DNA of 64,000 nt from Pseudomonas fluorescens (GTDB lineage: Bacteria; Pseudomonadota; Gammaproteobacteria; Pseudomonadales; Pseudomonadaceae): assembly GCF_902497775.2 (NCBI RefSeq), contig NZ_OZ024668.1, positions 5,068,326 to 5,132,325 of the forward strand, read 5' to 3'. Shown in pieces: positions 40,797-50,881 of the stretch (position 1 is its first letter; each line of letters starts with the position of its first letter). Made by a program: the position numbers and the translations under genes. A model generated the notes under the pieces. It saw only the letters and a list, made by a program, of their open reading frames with translations, did no database searches and was not told the DNA's origin.

Positions 40797-41821
40797 AAAC
40801 GCCCCGGCGCCCGCTCACGGGCGCTTTCAGGGTTGACCAGCCCTTGTCGCACCAGGCCCTGCAGACAAGCGTCGAGGGTCTGCATACCCTGCGCCCCACC
40901 GGTCTGAATCGCCGAATACAGCTGCGCCACCTTGCCCTCGCGAACCAGATTGCGCACCGCAGGCGTTGCCAGGAGGATCTCCTGGGCTGCCAGCCGCCCG
41001 CCGCCAACCCGCTCAACCAATACCTGCGACACCACCGCCTGCAGCGACTCGGCGAGCATGGCGCGCACCAGTTGCTTCTCTTCGGCGGCAAACACATCCA
41101 CCAGGCGATCGATGCTTTTCGCCGCCGAGCCGGTATGCACCGTAGCCAGCACCAAATGCCCGGTTTCCGCCGCGGTCAGGGCCAGGCGAATGCTCTGCGG
41201 GTCGCGCAGCTCGCCGAGCATGATCACGTCCGGGTCCTGACGTAGCGCGGCGCGCAAGGCCTGGGCAAAACCTTGAGTGTGCCGACCGATCTCGCGCTGG
41301 CTGATACGGCTGCGTTTTGAGCTGTGGATAAACTCGATGGGGTCCTCGAGGGTGACGATATGCAGCGCCCGCTCACGGTTCAGGTGATCGACCAGGGCCG
41401 CCAGGGTGGTGGATTTACCCGAACCGGTGGGCCCGGTGACCAGCACCAGTCCGCCCGACAGCTCGGCAATTTGCCGAAACACATCGCCAAGGCCAAGTTC
41501 AGCCAGGCTGCTGACCTGCGCCGGAATCACCCGCAACACGGCAGCGGCACCCTGCAACTGCTGGAATGCGTTGACGCGAAAGCGGGCCAATGCTGGCACG
41601 GCAAAGGCAAAGTCGATATCCAGATGTGTTTCAAAATCCTTTTGCTGCGCCTCGGACATGATCTGTCCGAGCATTTCAGCCATGCGCTCCGACGTCAGCG
41701 GCGGCAGTTCCAGCGGCCGCAAACGCCCTTCAAGACGCAGCGCCGGCACCTCGCCCGCCGCCAGGTGCAGGTCCGAAGCTGCGGCCCGCACTGCCAGCGC
41801 CAGCAGTTCAGTCACATCCAT
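40793..41821 (-). CDS. pilT: PilT-family twitching/retraction ATPase
   Basis: The 342-residue hexameric ATPase powers retraction of type IV pili. It has the N-terminal PAS-like domain (ASDLHLAAGEVPALRLEGRL, residues about 15-34), Walker A GPTGSGKST (about 129-137), the Asp box region ITLEDPIEF, a Walker B VIMLGELRDP, the His box LATVHTGSA and the PilT C-terminal signature AVRNLVREGK. The family start MDVTELLALAV is at 41821. It lies far from the pilMNOPQ-like locus and is divergent from yggS. Confidence 0.93.
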   Translation of the reverse strand: MDVTELLALAVRAAASDLHLAAGEVPALRLEGRLRPLELPPLTSERMAEMLGQIMSEAQQKDFETHLDIDFAFAVPALARFRVNAFQQLQGAAAVLRVIPAQVSSLAELGLGDVFRQIAELSGGLVLVTGPTGSGKSTTLAALVDHLNRERALHIVTLEDPIEFIHSSKRSRISQREIGRHTQGFAQALRAALRQDPDVIMLGELRDPQSIRLALTAAETGHLVLATVHTGSAAKSIDRLVDVFAAEEKQLVRAMLAESLQAVVSQVLVERVGGGRLAAQEILLATPAVRNLVREGKVAQLYSAIQTGGAQGMQTLDACLQGLVRQGLVNPESARERAPGRF

Positions 41822-41887
41822 GAGACTCCCCAAAGGCCGCCAAGCAGGTAGAATGCCGCAGACCCAAAGAGCCGCTGGCATCGATCA

Positions 41888-42574
41888 ATGTCCACCATAG
41901 CAGACAACCTTTCCACGCTCGCCGCACGCATCCGTGCCGCCGCGCTGGCCGCCGGGCGCGAGCCTTCGGCCGTCCAGCTGCTGGCCGTGAGCAAGACCAA
42001 ACCCGCCGCTGCCGTGCGCGAAGCCTTCGCTGCCGGGGTGCGCGATGTCGGTGAGAACTACCTGCAGGAAGCCCTGAACAAACAGGGCGAATTGACCGAC
42101 CTGCCCTTGACCTGGCACTTCATCGGCCCCATTCAGTCGAACAAGACTCGTGCGATTGCCGAGCACTTTGACTGGGTACATTCCGTGGACCGCCTGAAAA
42201 TCGCCCAACGCCTGTCCGAGCAACGCCCTGATAACCTCGCAGCGCTGAACATCTGCCTGCAGGTCAACGTCAGTGGCGAAGCCAGCAAATCCGGCTGCAC
42301 GCCCGAGGAGTTGCCGGCCTTGGCCTGCGCCATCGCCGCGCTGCCACGCCTGCGCCTGCGCGGGTTGATGGCGATTCCCGAGCCGACCGACGACGAGGCC
42401 GCCCAACACGCTGCCTTCGCCCGGGTCCGTGAGTTGCAGGCGAGCCTGCAGTTACCCCTCGACACCCTGTCCATGGGCATGAGCCATGACCTGGAAGCCG
42501 CGGTTGCCCAGGGCGCGACCTGGGTGCGTATCGGCACCGCGCTGTTCGGTGCCCGCGACTACGGCCAGCCCTGA
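41888..42574 (+). CDS. yggS: PLP homeostasis protein (YggS/PROSC family)
   Basis: The 228-residue protein folds as one alanine-racemase-like barrel. Lys36 in AVSKTKPA binds pyridoxal phosphate; GENYLQEA (about 54-61), FIGPIQSNK (about 78-86) and SMGMSHDLEAA (about 198-208) are family blocks. It has no known catalytic reaction and buffers PLP and amino/keto acid pools. It starts the run yggS-proC-yggT, as in most gammaproteobacteria. Confidence 0.96.
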   Translation: MSTIADNLSTLAARIRAAALAAGREPSAVQLLAVSKTKPAAAVREAFAAGVRDVGENYLQEALNKQGELTDLPLTWHFIGPIQSNKTRAIAEHFDWVHSVDRLKIAQRLSEQRPDNLAALNICLQVNVSGEASKSGCTPEELPALACAIAALPRLRLRGLMAIPEPTDDEAAQHAAFARVRELQASLQLPLDTLSMGMSHDLEAAVAQGATWVRIGTALFGARDYGQP

Positions 42575-42612
42575 CCCATGCTTTTTCCCTCTTTCCCTAT
42601 CAAGGACCTGAC

Positions 42613-43431
42613 ATGAGCAAGACTCGTATTGCCTTTATCGGCGCCGGCAACATGGCTGCCAGCCTGATCGGCGGCCTGCGCGCCCAGGGCCTGGAAGCTT
42701 CGCAGATCCGCGCCAGCGATCCGGGCGCCGAGCAGCGGGCGAATATCCATGCCGAGCACGGCATCGAGATGTTCGCCGACAACGCCCAGGCCATCGACGG
42801 CGCCGACGTGGTGGTATTGGCGGTCAAGCCACAGGCGATGAAAGCCGTGTGCGAAGCGCTCAAGCCCAACCTCAAGCCTGAGCAACTGGTCGTCTCGATT
42901 GCCGCCGGGATTACCTGCGCGAGCATGAACAACTGGCTCGGCGCCCAGCCGATCGTGCGCTGCATGCCCAACACCCCGGCGCTGCTGCGCCAGGGCGTCA
43001 GCGGCCTGTTCGCCACCACCGAGGTTTCGCCGGCCCAGCGCCAGCAGGCCGAGCACCTGCTGTCGGCCGTGGGTATTGCCCTGTGGCTGGACACCGAACA
43101 ACAGCTGGATGCGGTGACTGCGGTATCCGGCAGCGGCCCGGCGTACTTCTTCCTGCTGATCGAGGCCATGACCGCCGCCGGCGAGAAACTCGGCCTGCCA
43201 CGGGAAACCGCCGCCAAGCTGACCCTGCAAACTGCCCTGGGCGCCGCGCACATGGCGGTCAGCAGCGATGTCGACGCCGCCGAACTACGTCGCCGGGTCA
43301 CCTCGCCGGCCGGCACCACGGAAGCGGCGATCAAGTCGTTCCAGGCCAATGGATTCGAAGCGCTGGTGGAAAAGGCGCTGGGTGCCGCTGCGCACCGCTC
43401 GGCCGAAATGGCCGAACAACTGGGCAACTAA
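42613..43431 (+). CDS. proC: Pyrroline-5-carboxylate reductase
   Basis: The 272-residue enzyme makes proline from pyrroline-5-carboxylate with NADPH. The Rossmann motif FIGAGNMAASLIGG (7-20) is at the N-terminus; the C-terminal dimer domain includes AVSGSGPAYFFLLIEAM and SPAGTTEAAIKSF, the family substrate site. Start ATG follows AAGGACCTGAC. It is 38 bases after yggS and 10 bases before yggT. Confidence 0.97.
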   Translation: MSKTRIAFIGAGNMAASLIGGLRAQGLEASQIRASDPGAEQRANIHAEHGIEMFADNAQAIDGADVVVLAVKPQAMKAVCEALKPNLKPEQLVVSIAAGITCASMNNWLGAQPIVRCMPNTPALLRQGVSGLFATTEVSPAQRQQAEHLLSAVGIALWLDTEQQLDAVTAVSGSGPAYFFLLIEAMTAAGEKLGLPRETAAKLTLQTALGAAHMAVSSDVDAAELRRRVTSPAGTTEAAIKSFQANGFEALVEKALGAAAHRSAEMAEQLGN

Positions 43432-43441
43432 GGAGCCGAAA

Positions 43442-44032
43442 ATGATCGGATTGAACACCGCTGCAATCTATGTGCTGCAGACCCTCGGCAGCCTGTACCT
43501 GCTGATCGTGGTCCTGCGCTTTGTCCTGCAACTGGTCCGCGCGGACTTCTACAACCCGCTCAGCCAGTTCGCCGTACGCGCCACCCAACCGCTGCTCAAG
43601 CCAATGCGCCGGGTGATCCCGAGCCTGTTCGGCCTGGACATGTCGTCGCTGCTGCTGGCGATCATCATCCAACTGCTGGTGATGGGCCTGACCCTGCTGC
43701 TGGCCTACGGCACCACCGGCAACCCGCTGCAACTGCTGGTCTGGGCGATCATTGGCGTGACCGCGCTGTTTCTGAAGATTTTCTTCTTCGCCCTGATCAT
43801 CAGCGTGATCCTCTCGTGGGTCGCGCCGGGCAGCCACAACCCGGGCGCCGAGCTGATCAACCAGATCTGCGATCCGTTCCTCGCGCCGTTCCGCCGTATC
43901 CTGCCGAACCTGGGCGGCCTGGATATCTCGCCGATCCTGGCGTTCATGGCGCTGAAGCTGATCGACATGCTGGTGATCAACAACCTGGCGGCGATGAGCG
44001 GCATGCCGGAGATTCTGCGCCTGCTGGTCTGA
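43442..44032 (+). CDS. yggT: YggT family integral membrane protein
   Basis: The 196-residue protein holds two copies of the YGGT repeat (about 5-90 and 100-185), each with two membrane helices and the pattern RxxxPLLxPxRRxxP (TQPLLKPMRRVIP; CDPFLAPFRRILP). The family is linked to osmotic stress and to membrane protein placement; its biochemical role is unknown. The start is chosen at the ATG at 43442 behind AGGAGCC. Probably in one operon with yggS and proC. Confidence 0.93.
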   Translation: MIGLNTAAIYVLQTLGSLYLLIVVLRFVLQLVRADFYNPLSQFAVRATQPLLKPMRRVIPSLFGLDMSSLLLAIIIQLLVMGLTLLLAYGTTGNPLQLLVWAIIGVTALFLKIFFFALIISVILSWVAPGSHNPGAELINQICDPFLAPFRRILPNLGGLDISPILAFMALKLIDMLVINNLAAMSGMPEILRLLV

Positions 44033-44036
44033 TCTC

Positions 44037-44092
44037 TCGCGGGTCAAGCCCGCTCCCACAGCGCTTCTGTAGGAGCGGGCTTGACCCGCGAT
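44037..44092. repeat. REP element pair (inverted)
   Basis: Arms at 44037-44061 and 44067-44092 form a nearly perfect stem-loop with the REP core. It lies between yggT and metX, just after the yggT stop. Confidence 0.92.
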
Positions 44093-44157
44093 GCTTTCCT
44101 TGCCGCCCACCCCGGTGGTCTTTAGACTTACGCCTCATTTAAGCGTGAGCAGGGTCG

Positions 44158-45297
44158 ATGTCCACTGTCTTTCCCGAAGATTCGGTCGGTCTGGTAACAC
44201 CGCAACTGGCACAGTTCAGCGAGCCGCTGGCGCTGGCCTGCGGTCGCTCGCTGGCCACCTATGAACTGATCTACGAAACCTACGGCACGCTCAACAGCAG
44301 CGCCAGCAACGCCGTGCTGATCTGTCATGCGCTGTCCGGCCATCATCATGCCGCCGGCTACCACAGCCCCGACGACCGCAAACCGGGCTGGTGGGACAGC
44401 TGCATCGGCCGCGGCAAGCCAATCGATACCAATCGTTTCTTCGTGGTCAGCCTCAACAACCTCGGCGGCTGCAACGGCAGCACCGGCCCCAGCAGCCTCA
44501 ACCCGCTCACCGGCAAGCCCTACGGCGCCGACTTCCCGGTACTGACCGTGGAAGACTGGGTACACAGCCAGGCGCGCCTGGCCGATCGCCTGGGCATCCA
44601 GCAATGGGCAGCGGTGGTGGGCGGCAGCCTGGGCGGCATGCAGGCGCTGCAGTGGACCATCACCTACCCGGATCGCGTGCGTCACTGCCTGGACATCGCT
44701 TCGGCGCCCAAGCTTTCGGCGCAGAACATCGCCTTCAACGAGGTGGCGCGCCAGGCCATCCTCACTGACCCGGAGTTCCACGGCGGCTCGTTCCAGGACC
44801 AGGGCGTGATCCCCAAGCGCGGCCTGATGCTGGCGCGCATGGTCGGGCATATCACCTACCTGTCCGATGACTCCATGGGCGAGAAATTCGGCCGCGAGCT
44901 CAAGAGCGACAAGCTCAACTACGACTTCCACAGCGTCGAATTCCAGGTCGAAAGCTACCTGCGCTATCAAGGCGAGGAGTTTTCCGGCCGTTTCGACGCC
45001 AATACCTACCTGCTGATGACCAAGGCGCTGGACTACTTCGACCCGGCCGCCAGCCACGGCGGCGACCTGGCGGCGACCCTGGCGCATGTCACCGCGGACT
45101 ACTGCGTGATGTCGTTCACCACCGACTGGCGCTTCTCGCCGGCGCGCTCGCGGGAGATCGTCGACGCGCTGATCGCCGCGCGCAAGAACGTCTGCTACCT
45201 GGATATCGACTCGCCCTATGGCCACGATGCCTTCCTGATCCCGACCCCGCGCTACATCACGGGATTCACGAACTACATGAACCGCATCGTCTGCTGA
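44158..45297 (+). CDS. metX: Homoserine O-acyltransferase (MetX family)
   Basis: The 379-residue alpha/beta hydrolase activates homoserine for methionine synthesis. The catalytic Ser157 is in [14 protein letters not shown], His356 in [10 protein letters not shown], and the Asp is in LDIDSPYG. In Pseudomonas MetX has been shown to prefer succinyl-CoA in spite of the name homoserine acetyltransferase, so O-succinylhomoserine is the probable product. It is followed by metW at 7 bases. I looked for a SAM riboswitch upstream and saw only a weak hairpin. Confidence 0.93.
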   Translation: MSTVFPEDSVGLVTPQLAQFSEPLALACGRSLATYELIYETYGTLNSSASNAVLICHALSGHHHAAGYHSPDDRKPGWWDSCIGRGKPIDTNRFFVVSLNNLGGCNGSTGPSSLNPLTGKPYGADFPVLTVEDWVHSQARLADRLGIQQWAAVVGGSLGGMQALQWTITYPDRVRHCLDIASAPKLSAQNIAFNEVARQAILTDPEFHGGSFQDQGVIPKRGLMLARMVGHITYLSDDSMGEKFGRELKSDKLNYDFHSVEFQVESYLRYQGEEFSGRFDANTYLLMTKALDYFDPAASHGGDLAATLAHVTADYCVMSFTTDWRFSPARSREIVDALIAARKNVCYLDIDSPYGHDAFLIPTPRYITGFTNYMNRIVC

Positions 45298-45304
45298 GGA
45301 CCCT

Positions 45305-45925
45305 ATGAGAGCCGACCTGGAAATCATCCAAGACTGGATCCCCGCCGGTAGCCGGGTACTCGACCTCGGTTGCGGTACCGGTGAACTGCTGGCGTCGCTG
45401 CGCGACCACAAGCAGGTTGCCGGCTATGGCCTGGAAATCGACCCCGACAACATCGCCCAGTGCGTGGCCAAGGGCGTCAATGTCATCGAACAGGACCTCG
45501 ACAAGGGCCTGGGCAACTTTGCCAGCAACAGTTTCGACGTGGTGGTCATGACCCAGGCCCTGCAGGCCGTGGAATACCCTGACCGGATCCTCGACGAAAT
45601 GCTGCGCGTCGGCCGCCAGTGCATCATCACCTTCCCCAATTTCGGCCACTGGCGCTGCCGCTGGTACCTGGCGACCAAAGGTCGCATGCCGGTGTCCGAC
45701 TTCATGCCGTATACCTGGTACAACACGCCGAACATCCACTTCTGTACCTTCGAAGACTTCGAGGCCCTGTGCAGCGAACGCCGCGCCCAGGTCCTCGACC
45801 GCCTGGCGGTCGACCATTTGCACCGCCACGGGTGGGCGAGCAAGCTATGGCCTAATCTTCTAGGTGAGATCGGCATTTACCGTGTCAGCAGCCCCGGCCT
45901 TACCGAACACAAGGTCGCGGTTTAA
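45305..45925 (+). CDS. metW: Methionine biosynthesis protein MetW
   Basis: The 206-residue protein has a class I SAM-binding motif RVLDLGCGTGE (17-27) and resembles methyltransferases, but its known role is to partner MetX for full homoserine acyltransferase activity. Genes metX and metW are adjacent here as in other Pseudomonas. The C-terminal part (FPNFGHWRCRWYLATKGRMP, about 111-130) is the family signature. Start ATG lies behind GAGGACCCT. Confidence 0.93.
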   Translation: MRADLEIIQDWIPAGSRVLDLGCGTGELLASLRDHKQVAGYGLEIDPDNIAQCVAKGVNVIEQDLDKGLGNFASNSFDVVVMTQALQAVEYPDRILDEMLRVGRQCIITFPNFGHWRCRWYLATKGRMPVSDFMPYTWYNTPNIHFCTFEDFEALCSERRAQVLDRLAVDHLHRHGWASKLWPNLLGEIGIYRVSSPGLTEHKVAV

Positions 45926-45949
45926 CCCGCACACCGGAGGAGAACGATC

Positions 45950-46384
45950 ATGGGTCGCTTGTTGAGCTGTTTACTGGTTGCCTGCCTGAGCCTGTCGGCA
46001 GTTGCCGCCGATGCCATCAAGGGCGAGCGCAAGGAAGTGTTCGGCGATACCACCGTGCACTACAGCACTTTCATTTCCACCTTCCTGACGCCCGAGACCG
46101 CCAAGGCAACTGAACTGGTGCGCAGCAAGAACCAGGGCGTGATCAACGTCTCGGTGATCAAGGCCGGCAAGCCGGTGTTCACCCAGGTCAGCGGAACCGT
46201 CAAGGACCTGACCAGCAACTCGGTACCGCTGAAGTTCAAGCAGATCACCGAAGATGACGCGATCTACTATCTCGCCCAGTTCCCTGTTGAGCAGCAGGAA
46301 ACCCGTACCTTCACCATCAACGTTCGCGTTGACGGCAAAACCGAAACCATCAGCTTCAACCAAGAGCTTTTCCCAGGGCAATGA
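45950..46384 (+). CDS. DUF4426 family exported protein
   Basis: The 144-residue product has a signal peptide (cut near A-V-A-A, residues 18-21) and a DUF4426 domain over the rest, a beta-rich periplasmic protein of unknown function. [20 protein letters not shown] is the N-terminal block. It sits between metW and rdgB, a placement I recall as conserved in Pseudomonas, with 24 bases from metW and a 4-base overlap with rdgB. Confidence 0.85.
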   Translation: MGRLLSCLLVACLSLSAVAADAIKGERKEVFGDTTVHYSTFISTFLTPETAKATELVRSKNQGVINVSVIKAGKPVFTQVSGTVKDLTSNSVPLKFKQITEDDAIYYLAQFPVEQQETRTFTINVRVDGKTETISFNQELFPGQ

Positions 46385-46977
46385 TGACTTTTCAGCAAAT
46401 CGTATTGGCCAGCCACAACGCCGGCAAACTCAAGGAACTGCAGGCTATGCTCGGTGACACCGTGCAACTGCGTTCCATTGGCGAATTCAGCAGCGTCGAG
46501 CCGGAGGAAACCGGCCTGTCGTTCGTCGAGAACGCCATCCTCAAGGCGCGCAATGCCGCGCGCATTTCCGGTATGCCGGCGCTGGCCGACGATTCGGGCC
46601 TGGCCGTGGACTTCCTCGGTGGCGCGCCCGGCATCTATTCGGCACGTTATGCCGATGGCAAAGGCGATGCAGCGAACAACGCCAAGTTGCTCGCTGTGCT
46701 CAAGGACGTCCCGCGAGAACAGCGCGGCGCCCAGTTCGTCTGTGTCCTGGCCCTGGTCCGCCATGCCGACGACCCGCTGCCGATCCTCTGCCAAGGCCTG
46801 TGGCACGGCCGTATCCTGACCCAGGCCAGCGGCGAACACGGCTTTGGCTATGACCCGCTGTTCTGGGTGCCGGAGCGCGATTGCTCCAGCGCCGAACTGA
46901 GCCCTGCCGACAAGAACCAGATCAGCCACCGTGCCCGCGCCATGAGCCTGTTGCGTCAACGTCTGGGCCTGGCATGA
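46381..46977 (+). CDS. rdgB: XTP/dITP pyrophosphatase
   Basis: The 198-residue Ham1/RdgB-type enzyme removes non-canonical purine triphosphates (dITP, XTP) from the nucleotide pool. [14 protein letters not shown] (11-24) binds the triphosphate, [12 protein letters not shown] and [17 protein letters not shown] carry catalytic acids, and the end ([13 protein letters not shown]) fits. ATG overlaps the DUF4426 stop by 4 bases; a second Met is the next codon. Its stop overlaps hemW by 4 bases. Confidence 0.96.
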   Translation: MMTFQQIVLASHNAGKLKELQAMLGDTVQLRSIGEFSSVEPEETGLSFVENAILKARNAARISGMPALADDSGLAVDFLGGAPGIYSARYADGKGDAANNAKLLAVLKDVPREQRGAQFVCVLALVRHADDPLPILCQGLWHGRILTQASGEHGFGYDPLFWVPERDCSSAELSPADKNQISHRARAMSLLRQRLGLA

Positions 46978-48188
46978 CCGATCGTTCGCCGGCACAGCCA
47001 CTGCACCTGGGCGAGGCTGGCTTTACTTCCCAAGCACCGCGGGCGGCCCTGCCACAGCTGCCGCCCCTGGCGCTGTACATCCATATCCCCTGGTGCGTGC
47101 GCAAATGCCCGTACTGCGACTTCAACTCCCACGCCGCCACCCCTGAGCTACCGGAAGAAGCCTACGTCGACGCCTTGCTGGCCGACCTGGACCAGGAACT
47201 GGGCGCCGTCTACGGCCGCCCGATCAGCTCGATCTTCTTTGGCGGCGGTACCCCGAGCCTGTTCAGTGCCCGCGCCCTGGGCCGCTTGCTGGTGGGCGTG
47301 GAGCAACGCATCCCGTTTGCCAGCGACATCGAAATCACCCTGGAAGCCAACCCCGGGACCTTCGAGCAAGAGAAGTTCAAGGCCTACCGGCAGCTGGGCA
47401 TCAATCGCCTGTCGATTGGCATCCAGAGCTTCCAGCAGGCCAAACTCGAAGCCCTGGGCCGCATCCACAACGGTGACGAAGCCATTCGCGCCGCCGACAT
47501 GGCGCGCAATGCCGGCTTCGACAACTTCAACCTCGACCTGATGCATGGCCTGCCCGACCAGTCGTTGGACGACGCCCTGGGCGACCTGCGCCAGGCCATC
47601 GCGCTGAACCCCACGCACCTGTCCTGGTACCAGTTGACCCTGGAGCCGAACACGGTGTTCTGGAACCAGCCGCCGCTGCTGCCCGAAGACGACATCCTCT
47701 GGGACATCCAGGAAGCCGGCCAGGCCCTGCTGGCCAGCCACGGCTATGCCCAGTACGAAGTCTCGGCCTACGCCCCGCCGGGTCGTGCCGCGCGGCACAA
47801 CCTCAACTACTGGAGCTTTGGCGACTTCATCGGCATCGGTGCCGGCGCCCATGGCAAGCTCAGCCACCCGGACGGGCGCATCCTGCGCACCTGGAAGACC
47901 CGCCTGCCCAAGGACTACCTGAACCCGGCCAAGGCCTTCAAGGCCGGCGAGAAGCTGCTGCCGGTGGATGAGCTGCCCTTCGAGTTCCTGATGAACGCCC
48001 TGCGCCTGACCCAAGGGGTGGACATCGTGCTGTTCAGCCAGCGCACCGGCCTGCCACTGGAGCAGTTGGCGGCGGCGCGGCGTGAAGCCGAACAAAAAGG
48101 GCTTTTGCAGGTCGAACCGACGCGACTGGTCGCTACCGCGCGCGGCCAGTTGTTCCTCAACGACCTGCTGCAGTATTTCTTGACCTAA
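46974..48188 (+). CDS. hemW: HemW-like radical SAM protein (heme chaperone)
   Basis: The 404-residue protein has the radical SAM cluster Cys41-x3-Cys45-x2-Cys48 followed by Phe50 ([11 protein letters not shown]), the form that marks HemW and not the oxygen-independent coproporphyrinogen oxidase HemN, which has a longer N-terminus and CxxxCxxCxC. It is thought to insert heme into membrane proteins. A long N-terminal extension (about 30 residues) precedes the radical SAM domain; GGTPSLF and the C-terminal HemN_C domain (LRLTQGVD) follow. Start ATG overlaps rdgB by 4 bases. Confidence 0.92.
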   Translation: MTDRSPAQPLHLGEAGFTSQAPRAALPQLPPLALYIHIPWCVRKCPYCDFNSHAATPELPEEAYVDALLADLDQELGAVYGRPISSIFFGGGTPSLFSARALGRLLVGVEQRIPFASDIEITLEANPGTFEQEKFKAYRQLGINRLSIGIQSFQQAKLEALGRIHNGDEAIRAADMARNAGFDNFNLDLMHGLPDQSLDDALGDLRQAIALNPTHLSWYQLTLEPNTVFWNQPPLLPEDDILWDIQEAGQALLASHGYAQYEVSAYAPPGRAARHNLNYWSFGDFIGIGAGAHGKLSHPDGRILRTWKTRLPKDYLNPAKAFKAGEKLLPVDELPFEFLMNALRLTQGVDIVLFSQRTGLPLEQLAAARREAEQKGLLQVEPTRLVATARGQLFLNDLLQYFLT

Positions 48189-48197
48189 GGATTGCGA

Positions 48198-48521
48198 ATG
48201 GACCTGGTACTCGACCTGCTCTCGACCGTTTCCCGCTGGAGTCGCAGCAACCTGTCGGAGATTTCCCTGGCCTTGGTGGGCTGTTTGCTGGTGTTATTCG
48301 GCACCGACATCAAAGGCTGGGTCGAACAACGCCTGGGCGGCCTTGCAGGCGCCTTGCGCGTGCCGTTCATGGCCCTGTTGGTGATGATCGGCAGCGGTGC
48401 GGCACTGATCTATGCCACCCCGTGGGTGGTGAAGGGGCTGGCGCAGTTCAACAACTATGCGTTGGCGCCGGTTTTGCTGATTGTGCTGGTGTTGATTGGC
48501 GTGGTGGCCGATCGGCGCTAA
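48198..48521 (+). CDS. DUF3392 family membrane protein
   Basis: The 107-residue protein has three hydrophobic helices and fits DUF3392, a small gammaproteobacterial family of unknown function. The segment LFGTDIKGWVEQRLGGLAGA is amphipathic. The ATG at 48198 is used; an in-frame TTG two codons earlier is less likely. It follows hemW by 9 bases, so it closes the rdgB-hemW operon before a REP pair. Confidence 0.8.
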   Translation: MDLVLDLLSTVSRWSRSNLSEISLALVGCLLVLFGTDIKGWVEQRLGGLAGALRVPFMALLVMIGSGAALIYATPWVVKGLAQFNNYALAPVLLIVLVLIGVVADRR

Positions 48522-48525
48522 AAGC

Positions 48526-48591
48526 ATCGCGGGGCAAGCCCGCTCCCACAGGGATGTTAAGTCCCCTGTGGGAGCGGGCTTGCCCCGCGAT
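48526..48591. repeat. REP element pair, perfect 28-base inverted repeat
   Basis: Arms at 48526-48553 and 48564-48591 are exact reverse complements (28 of 28) around 10 bases. It lies between convergent DUF3392 and trmB genes and could serve as the end of both mRNAs. Confidence 0.95.
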
Positions 48592-48596
48592 AGGTC

Positions 48597-49319
48597 TTAA
48601 GCCAGTTTTTCGAACTTCAGATCCCACACCCCATGCCCAAGCCGCTCGCCGCGGCGTTCGAACTTGGTGATCGGGCGCTCGGCCGGGCGCGGCACGCATT
48701 TGCCGTCTTCGGCCAGGTTGCGATAACCCGGGGCCACGTTCATCACTTCCAACATGTATTCGGCATAGGGCTCCCAGTCGGTGGCCATATGGAACACTCC
48801 GCCAACCTTGAGCTTGCTGCGCACCAGTTCGGCAAATTCCGGCTGGACGATGCGACGCTTGTGGTGACGGCTCTTGTGCCAAGGATCGGGGAAGAACAGC
48901 ATCAGCCGGTCGAGGCTGTTGTCCGCCACGCACTTGTTCAGCACTTCGATGGCATCGCAGTCATACACCCGCAGGTTCTTCAGGCCCTGGGTCAGCACGC
49001 CGTTTAACAGCGCCCCGACACCCGGACGGTGCACTTCGACACCGATGAAGTCCTGTTCCGGCGCGGCAGCGGCCATTTCCAGCAGGGAATGGCCCATGCC
49101 GAAACCGATCTCCAGGGTACGCGGCGCCGAGCGGCCGAAGACCTGGTCGTAGTCCACCGGGCTTTCAGCCAGGGGCAGGATGAACAGCGGCCCACCCTGA
49201 TCCAGGCCACGCTGCTGGCCTTCGGTCATGCGCCCGGCACGCATCACGAAACTCTTGATGCGGCGGTGTTGGCGCTCTTCGCCTTCGGTGGTGATCGGCG
49301 TTTCTTGCGATTCAGTCAT
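48597..49319 (-). CDS. trmB: tRNA (guanine-N7-)-methyltransferase
   Basis: The 240-residue SAM enzyme methylates G46 in the tRNA variable loop. Family blocks are [14 protein letters not shown] (SAM motif, about 71-84), [17 protein letters not shown] (about 145-161) and the end WDLKFEK. A 50-residue polar N-terminal arm is usual in Pseudomonas. It lies 9 bases downstream of thiG and may be in one transcript with thiS-thiG. Confidence 0.96.
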   Translation of the reverse strand: MTESQETPITTEGEERQHRRIKSFVMRAGRMTEGQQRGLDQGGPLFILPLAESPVDYDQVFGRSAPRTLEIGFGMGHSLLEMAAAAPEQDFIGVEVHRPGVGALLNGVLTQGLKNLRVYDCDAIEVLNKCVADNSLDRLMLFFPDPWHKSRHHKRRIVQPEFAELVRSKLKVGGVFHMATDWEPYAEYMLEVMNVAPGYRNLAEDGKCVPRPAERPITKFERRGERLGHGVWDLKFEKLA

Positions 49320-49328
49320 CAGGGGCTC

Positions 49329-50123
49329 TTACTTGATCAGACCATCCAGCGGCGACGAGGCGCTGGCATAGAGTTTTTTCGGCATACGGCCGGCGAGGTA
49401 AGCCAGACGGCCGGCGACAATGGCGTGTTTCATGGCTTCAGCCATCATGATCGGCTGCTGTGCGTGAGCGATCGCCGAGTTCATCAGCACCGCCTCACAG
49501 CCCATTTCCATGGCGATCGTGGCGTCCGAAGCAGTACCGACACCAGCATCGACCAGCACCGGGACTTTCGATTCTTCGAGGATGATCTGCAGGTTGTACG
49601 GGTTGCAGATCCCCAGGCCCGTACCGATCAGGCCGGCCAGCGGCATCACCGCGATACAGCCGATTTCGGCCAGCTGGCGGGCGATGATCGGGTCGTCGCT
49701 GGTGTAGACCATCACATCGAAACCGTCCTTGACCAGCACTTCGGCGGCTTTGAGGGTCTCGATCACGTTGGGGAACAGGGTCTTCTGGTCGGCCAGGACT
49801 TCGAGCTTGACCAGATTGTGGCCATCGAGCAGTTCACGGGCCAGGCGGCAGGTGCGCACGGCTTCGACCGCGTCAAAGCAGCCGGCGGTGTTCGGCAGGA
49901 TGGTGTAGCGATCAGGTGGCAGTACGTCGAGCAGGTTCGGTTCGCCCGGGTTCTGGCCGATGTTGGTGCGGCGCACGGCGACGGTGACGATCTCGGCACC
50001 AGAGGCCTCGATGGCCAGGCGGGTTTCTTCCAGGTCACGGTACTTGCCGGTGCCGACCAGCAGGCGCGACTGGAAGGTACGACCGGCCAGGGTAAAGGGC
50101 TTGTCGCTACGAACATTGCTCAT
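49329..50123 (-). CDS. thiG: Thiazole synthase
   Basis: The 264-residue TIM-barrel enzyme joins DXP, dehydroglycine and ThiS-bound sulfur into the thiamine thiazole. Lys106 ([10 protein letters not shown]) is the Schiff-base lysine; RRTNIGQ (51-57), TSDDP and [23 protein letters not shown] split here as [17 protein letters not shown] are family phosphate-site segments. It follows thiS by 48 bases on the minus strand; no TPP riboswitch is seen before thiS. Confidence 0.97.
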   Translation of the reverse strand: MSNVRSDKPFTLAGRTFQSRLLVGTGKYRDLEETRLAIEASGAEIVTVAVRRTNIGQNPGEPNLLDVLPPDRYTILPNTAGCFDAVEAVRTCRLARELLDGHNLVKLEVLADQKTLFPNVIETLKAAEVLVKDGFDVMVYTSDDPIIARQLAEIGCIAVMPLAGLIGTGLGICNPYNLQIILEESKVPVLVDAGVGTASDATIAMEMGCEAVLMNSAIAHAQQPIMMAEAMKHAIVAGRLAYLAGRMPKKLYASASSPLDGLIK

Positions 50124-50171
50124 CGGTAATCCTCTTGAAGGTTGAGGGACTTGCAGGTGAAGCGCGAAGGC

Positions 50172-50372
50172 CTAGCCGCCGCCAATAGCGTGCACCACTT
50201 CAACCTGGTCGCCTTCGCTCAATGCGGTGGCTTCATGCTGGCTGCGCGGCACGATGTCCAGGTTGAGTTCGACCGCCACCCGGCGACCCGCCAGGTCAAG
50301 CCGGTTGAGCAGGGCCGCGACGCTTTCGCCATCGGGCAATTCGAAAGGTTCACCGTTCAATTGAATGCGCAT
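50172..50372 (-). CDS. thiS: Sulfur carrier protein ThiS
   Basis: The 66-residue ubiquitin-like protein ends in Gly-Gly-Gly (VEVVHAIGGG), the tail that is adenylated and thiocarboxylated to give sulfur to the thiazole. The start is the ATG at 50372 encoding MRIQLNGEP; an upstream in-frame ATG adds five residues not found in the family. It is the first gene of the thiS-thiG pair. Confidence 0.95.
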   Translation of the reverse strand: MRIQLNGEPFELPDGESVAALLNRLDLAGRRVAVELNLDIVPRSQHEATALSEGDQVEVVHAIGGG

Positions 50373-50473
50373 GCGCACGGCCGCCATTATTTTTAGGGGC
50401 CCGCATTCTAGCCCTGATCAGGGCGCAAACCCAAGGCCGGGCCGCGCCATTCGTCTCGATCCGGACTCGCGGG

Positions 50474-50845
50474 TCAGCTCAGGCGCCAGGCTGCAAGGCC
50501 CAGGCACAGCCATCCACCGAGAAATGCCAGGCCGCCAAAGGGGGTGATGATGCCAAGCTTGCCGATGCCGCTCAGGGTCAGCACATACAGGCTACCGGAA
50601 AACAGCAGGATCCCCAGGGCGAACAGACCGCCGGCCCAACCGATCAGGCGCCCGGGCAGGTGCACCGACAAGACCGCAACCGCCAACAGGGCCAGGGCGT
50701 GCACCAGTTGGTAGGTGACGCCGGTATGGAAGATCGCCAGGTATTCGCTGCTCAAGCGGCCTTTGAGACCATGGGCAGCAAAGGCGCCCAGGGCCACGCC
50801 GGTGAATCCGAAAAACGCCGAAAGCAGCAGAAAGCTACGAAGCAT
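50474..50845 (-). CDS. DUF423 (YgdD-like) membrane protein
   Basis: The 123-residue protein has four membrane helices and the DUF423 pattern FGFTGVALGAFAAHGLKGRL near the N-terminus and LTPFGGLAFLGGWL-type C-terminus (ITPFGGLAFLGGW). Function is unknown; it is widespread in bacteria. It is divergent from mtgA with 70 bases between the starts, and downstream of it on the same strand lies thiS. Confidence 0.88.
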   Translation of the reverse strand: MLRSFLLLSAFFGFTGVALGAFAAHGLKGRLSSEYLAIFHTGVTYQLVHALALLAVAVLSVHLPGRLIGWAGGLFALGILLFSGSLYVLTLSGIGKLGIITPFGGLAFLGGWLCLGLAAWRLS

Positions 50846-50875
50846 TGGGAAGACTCCTAGTCAGCACAGGGTCTG

Positions 50876-50881
50876 TATAAT
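50876..50881 (+). promoter_or_regulatory. mtgA promoter -10 hexamer
   Basis: TATAAT at 50876-50881 is a consensus -10 box, 35 bases before the chosen mtgA start at 50916. It overlaps an upstream in-frame ATG at 50880, so that ATG cannot be the start if this promoter is used. No clear -35 at 17 bases. Confidence 0.6.

Noticed and set aside
44129..44157. Possible SAM-type riboswitch before metX
   Set aside because: Only a small 7-base stem with a G-T pair is present; the gap is too short and lacks the conserved core of SAM or SAH riboswitches.
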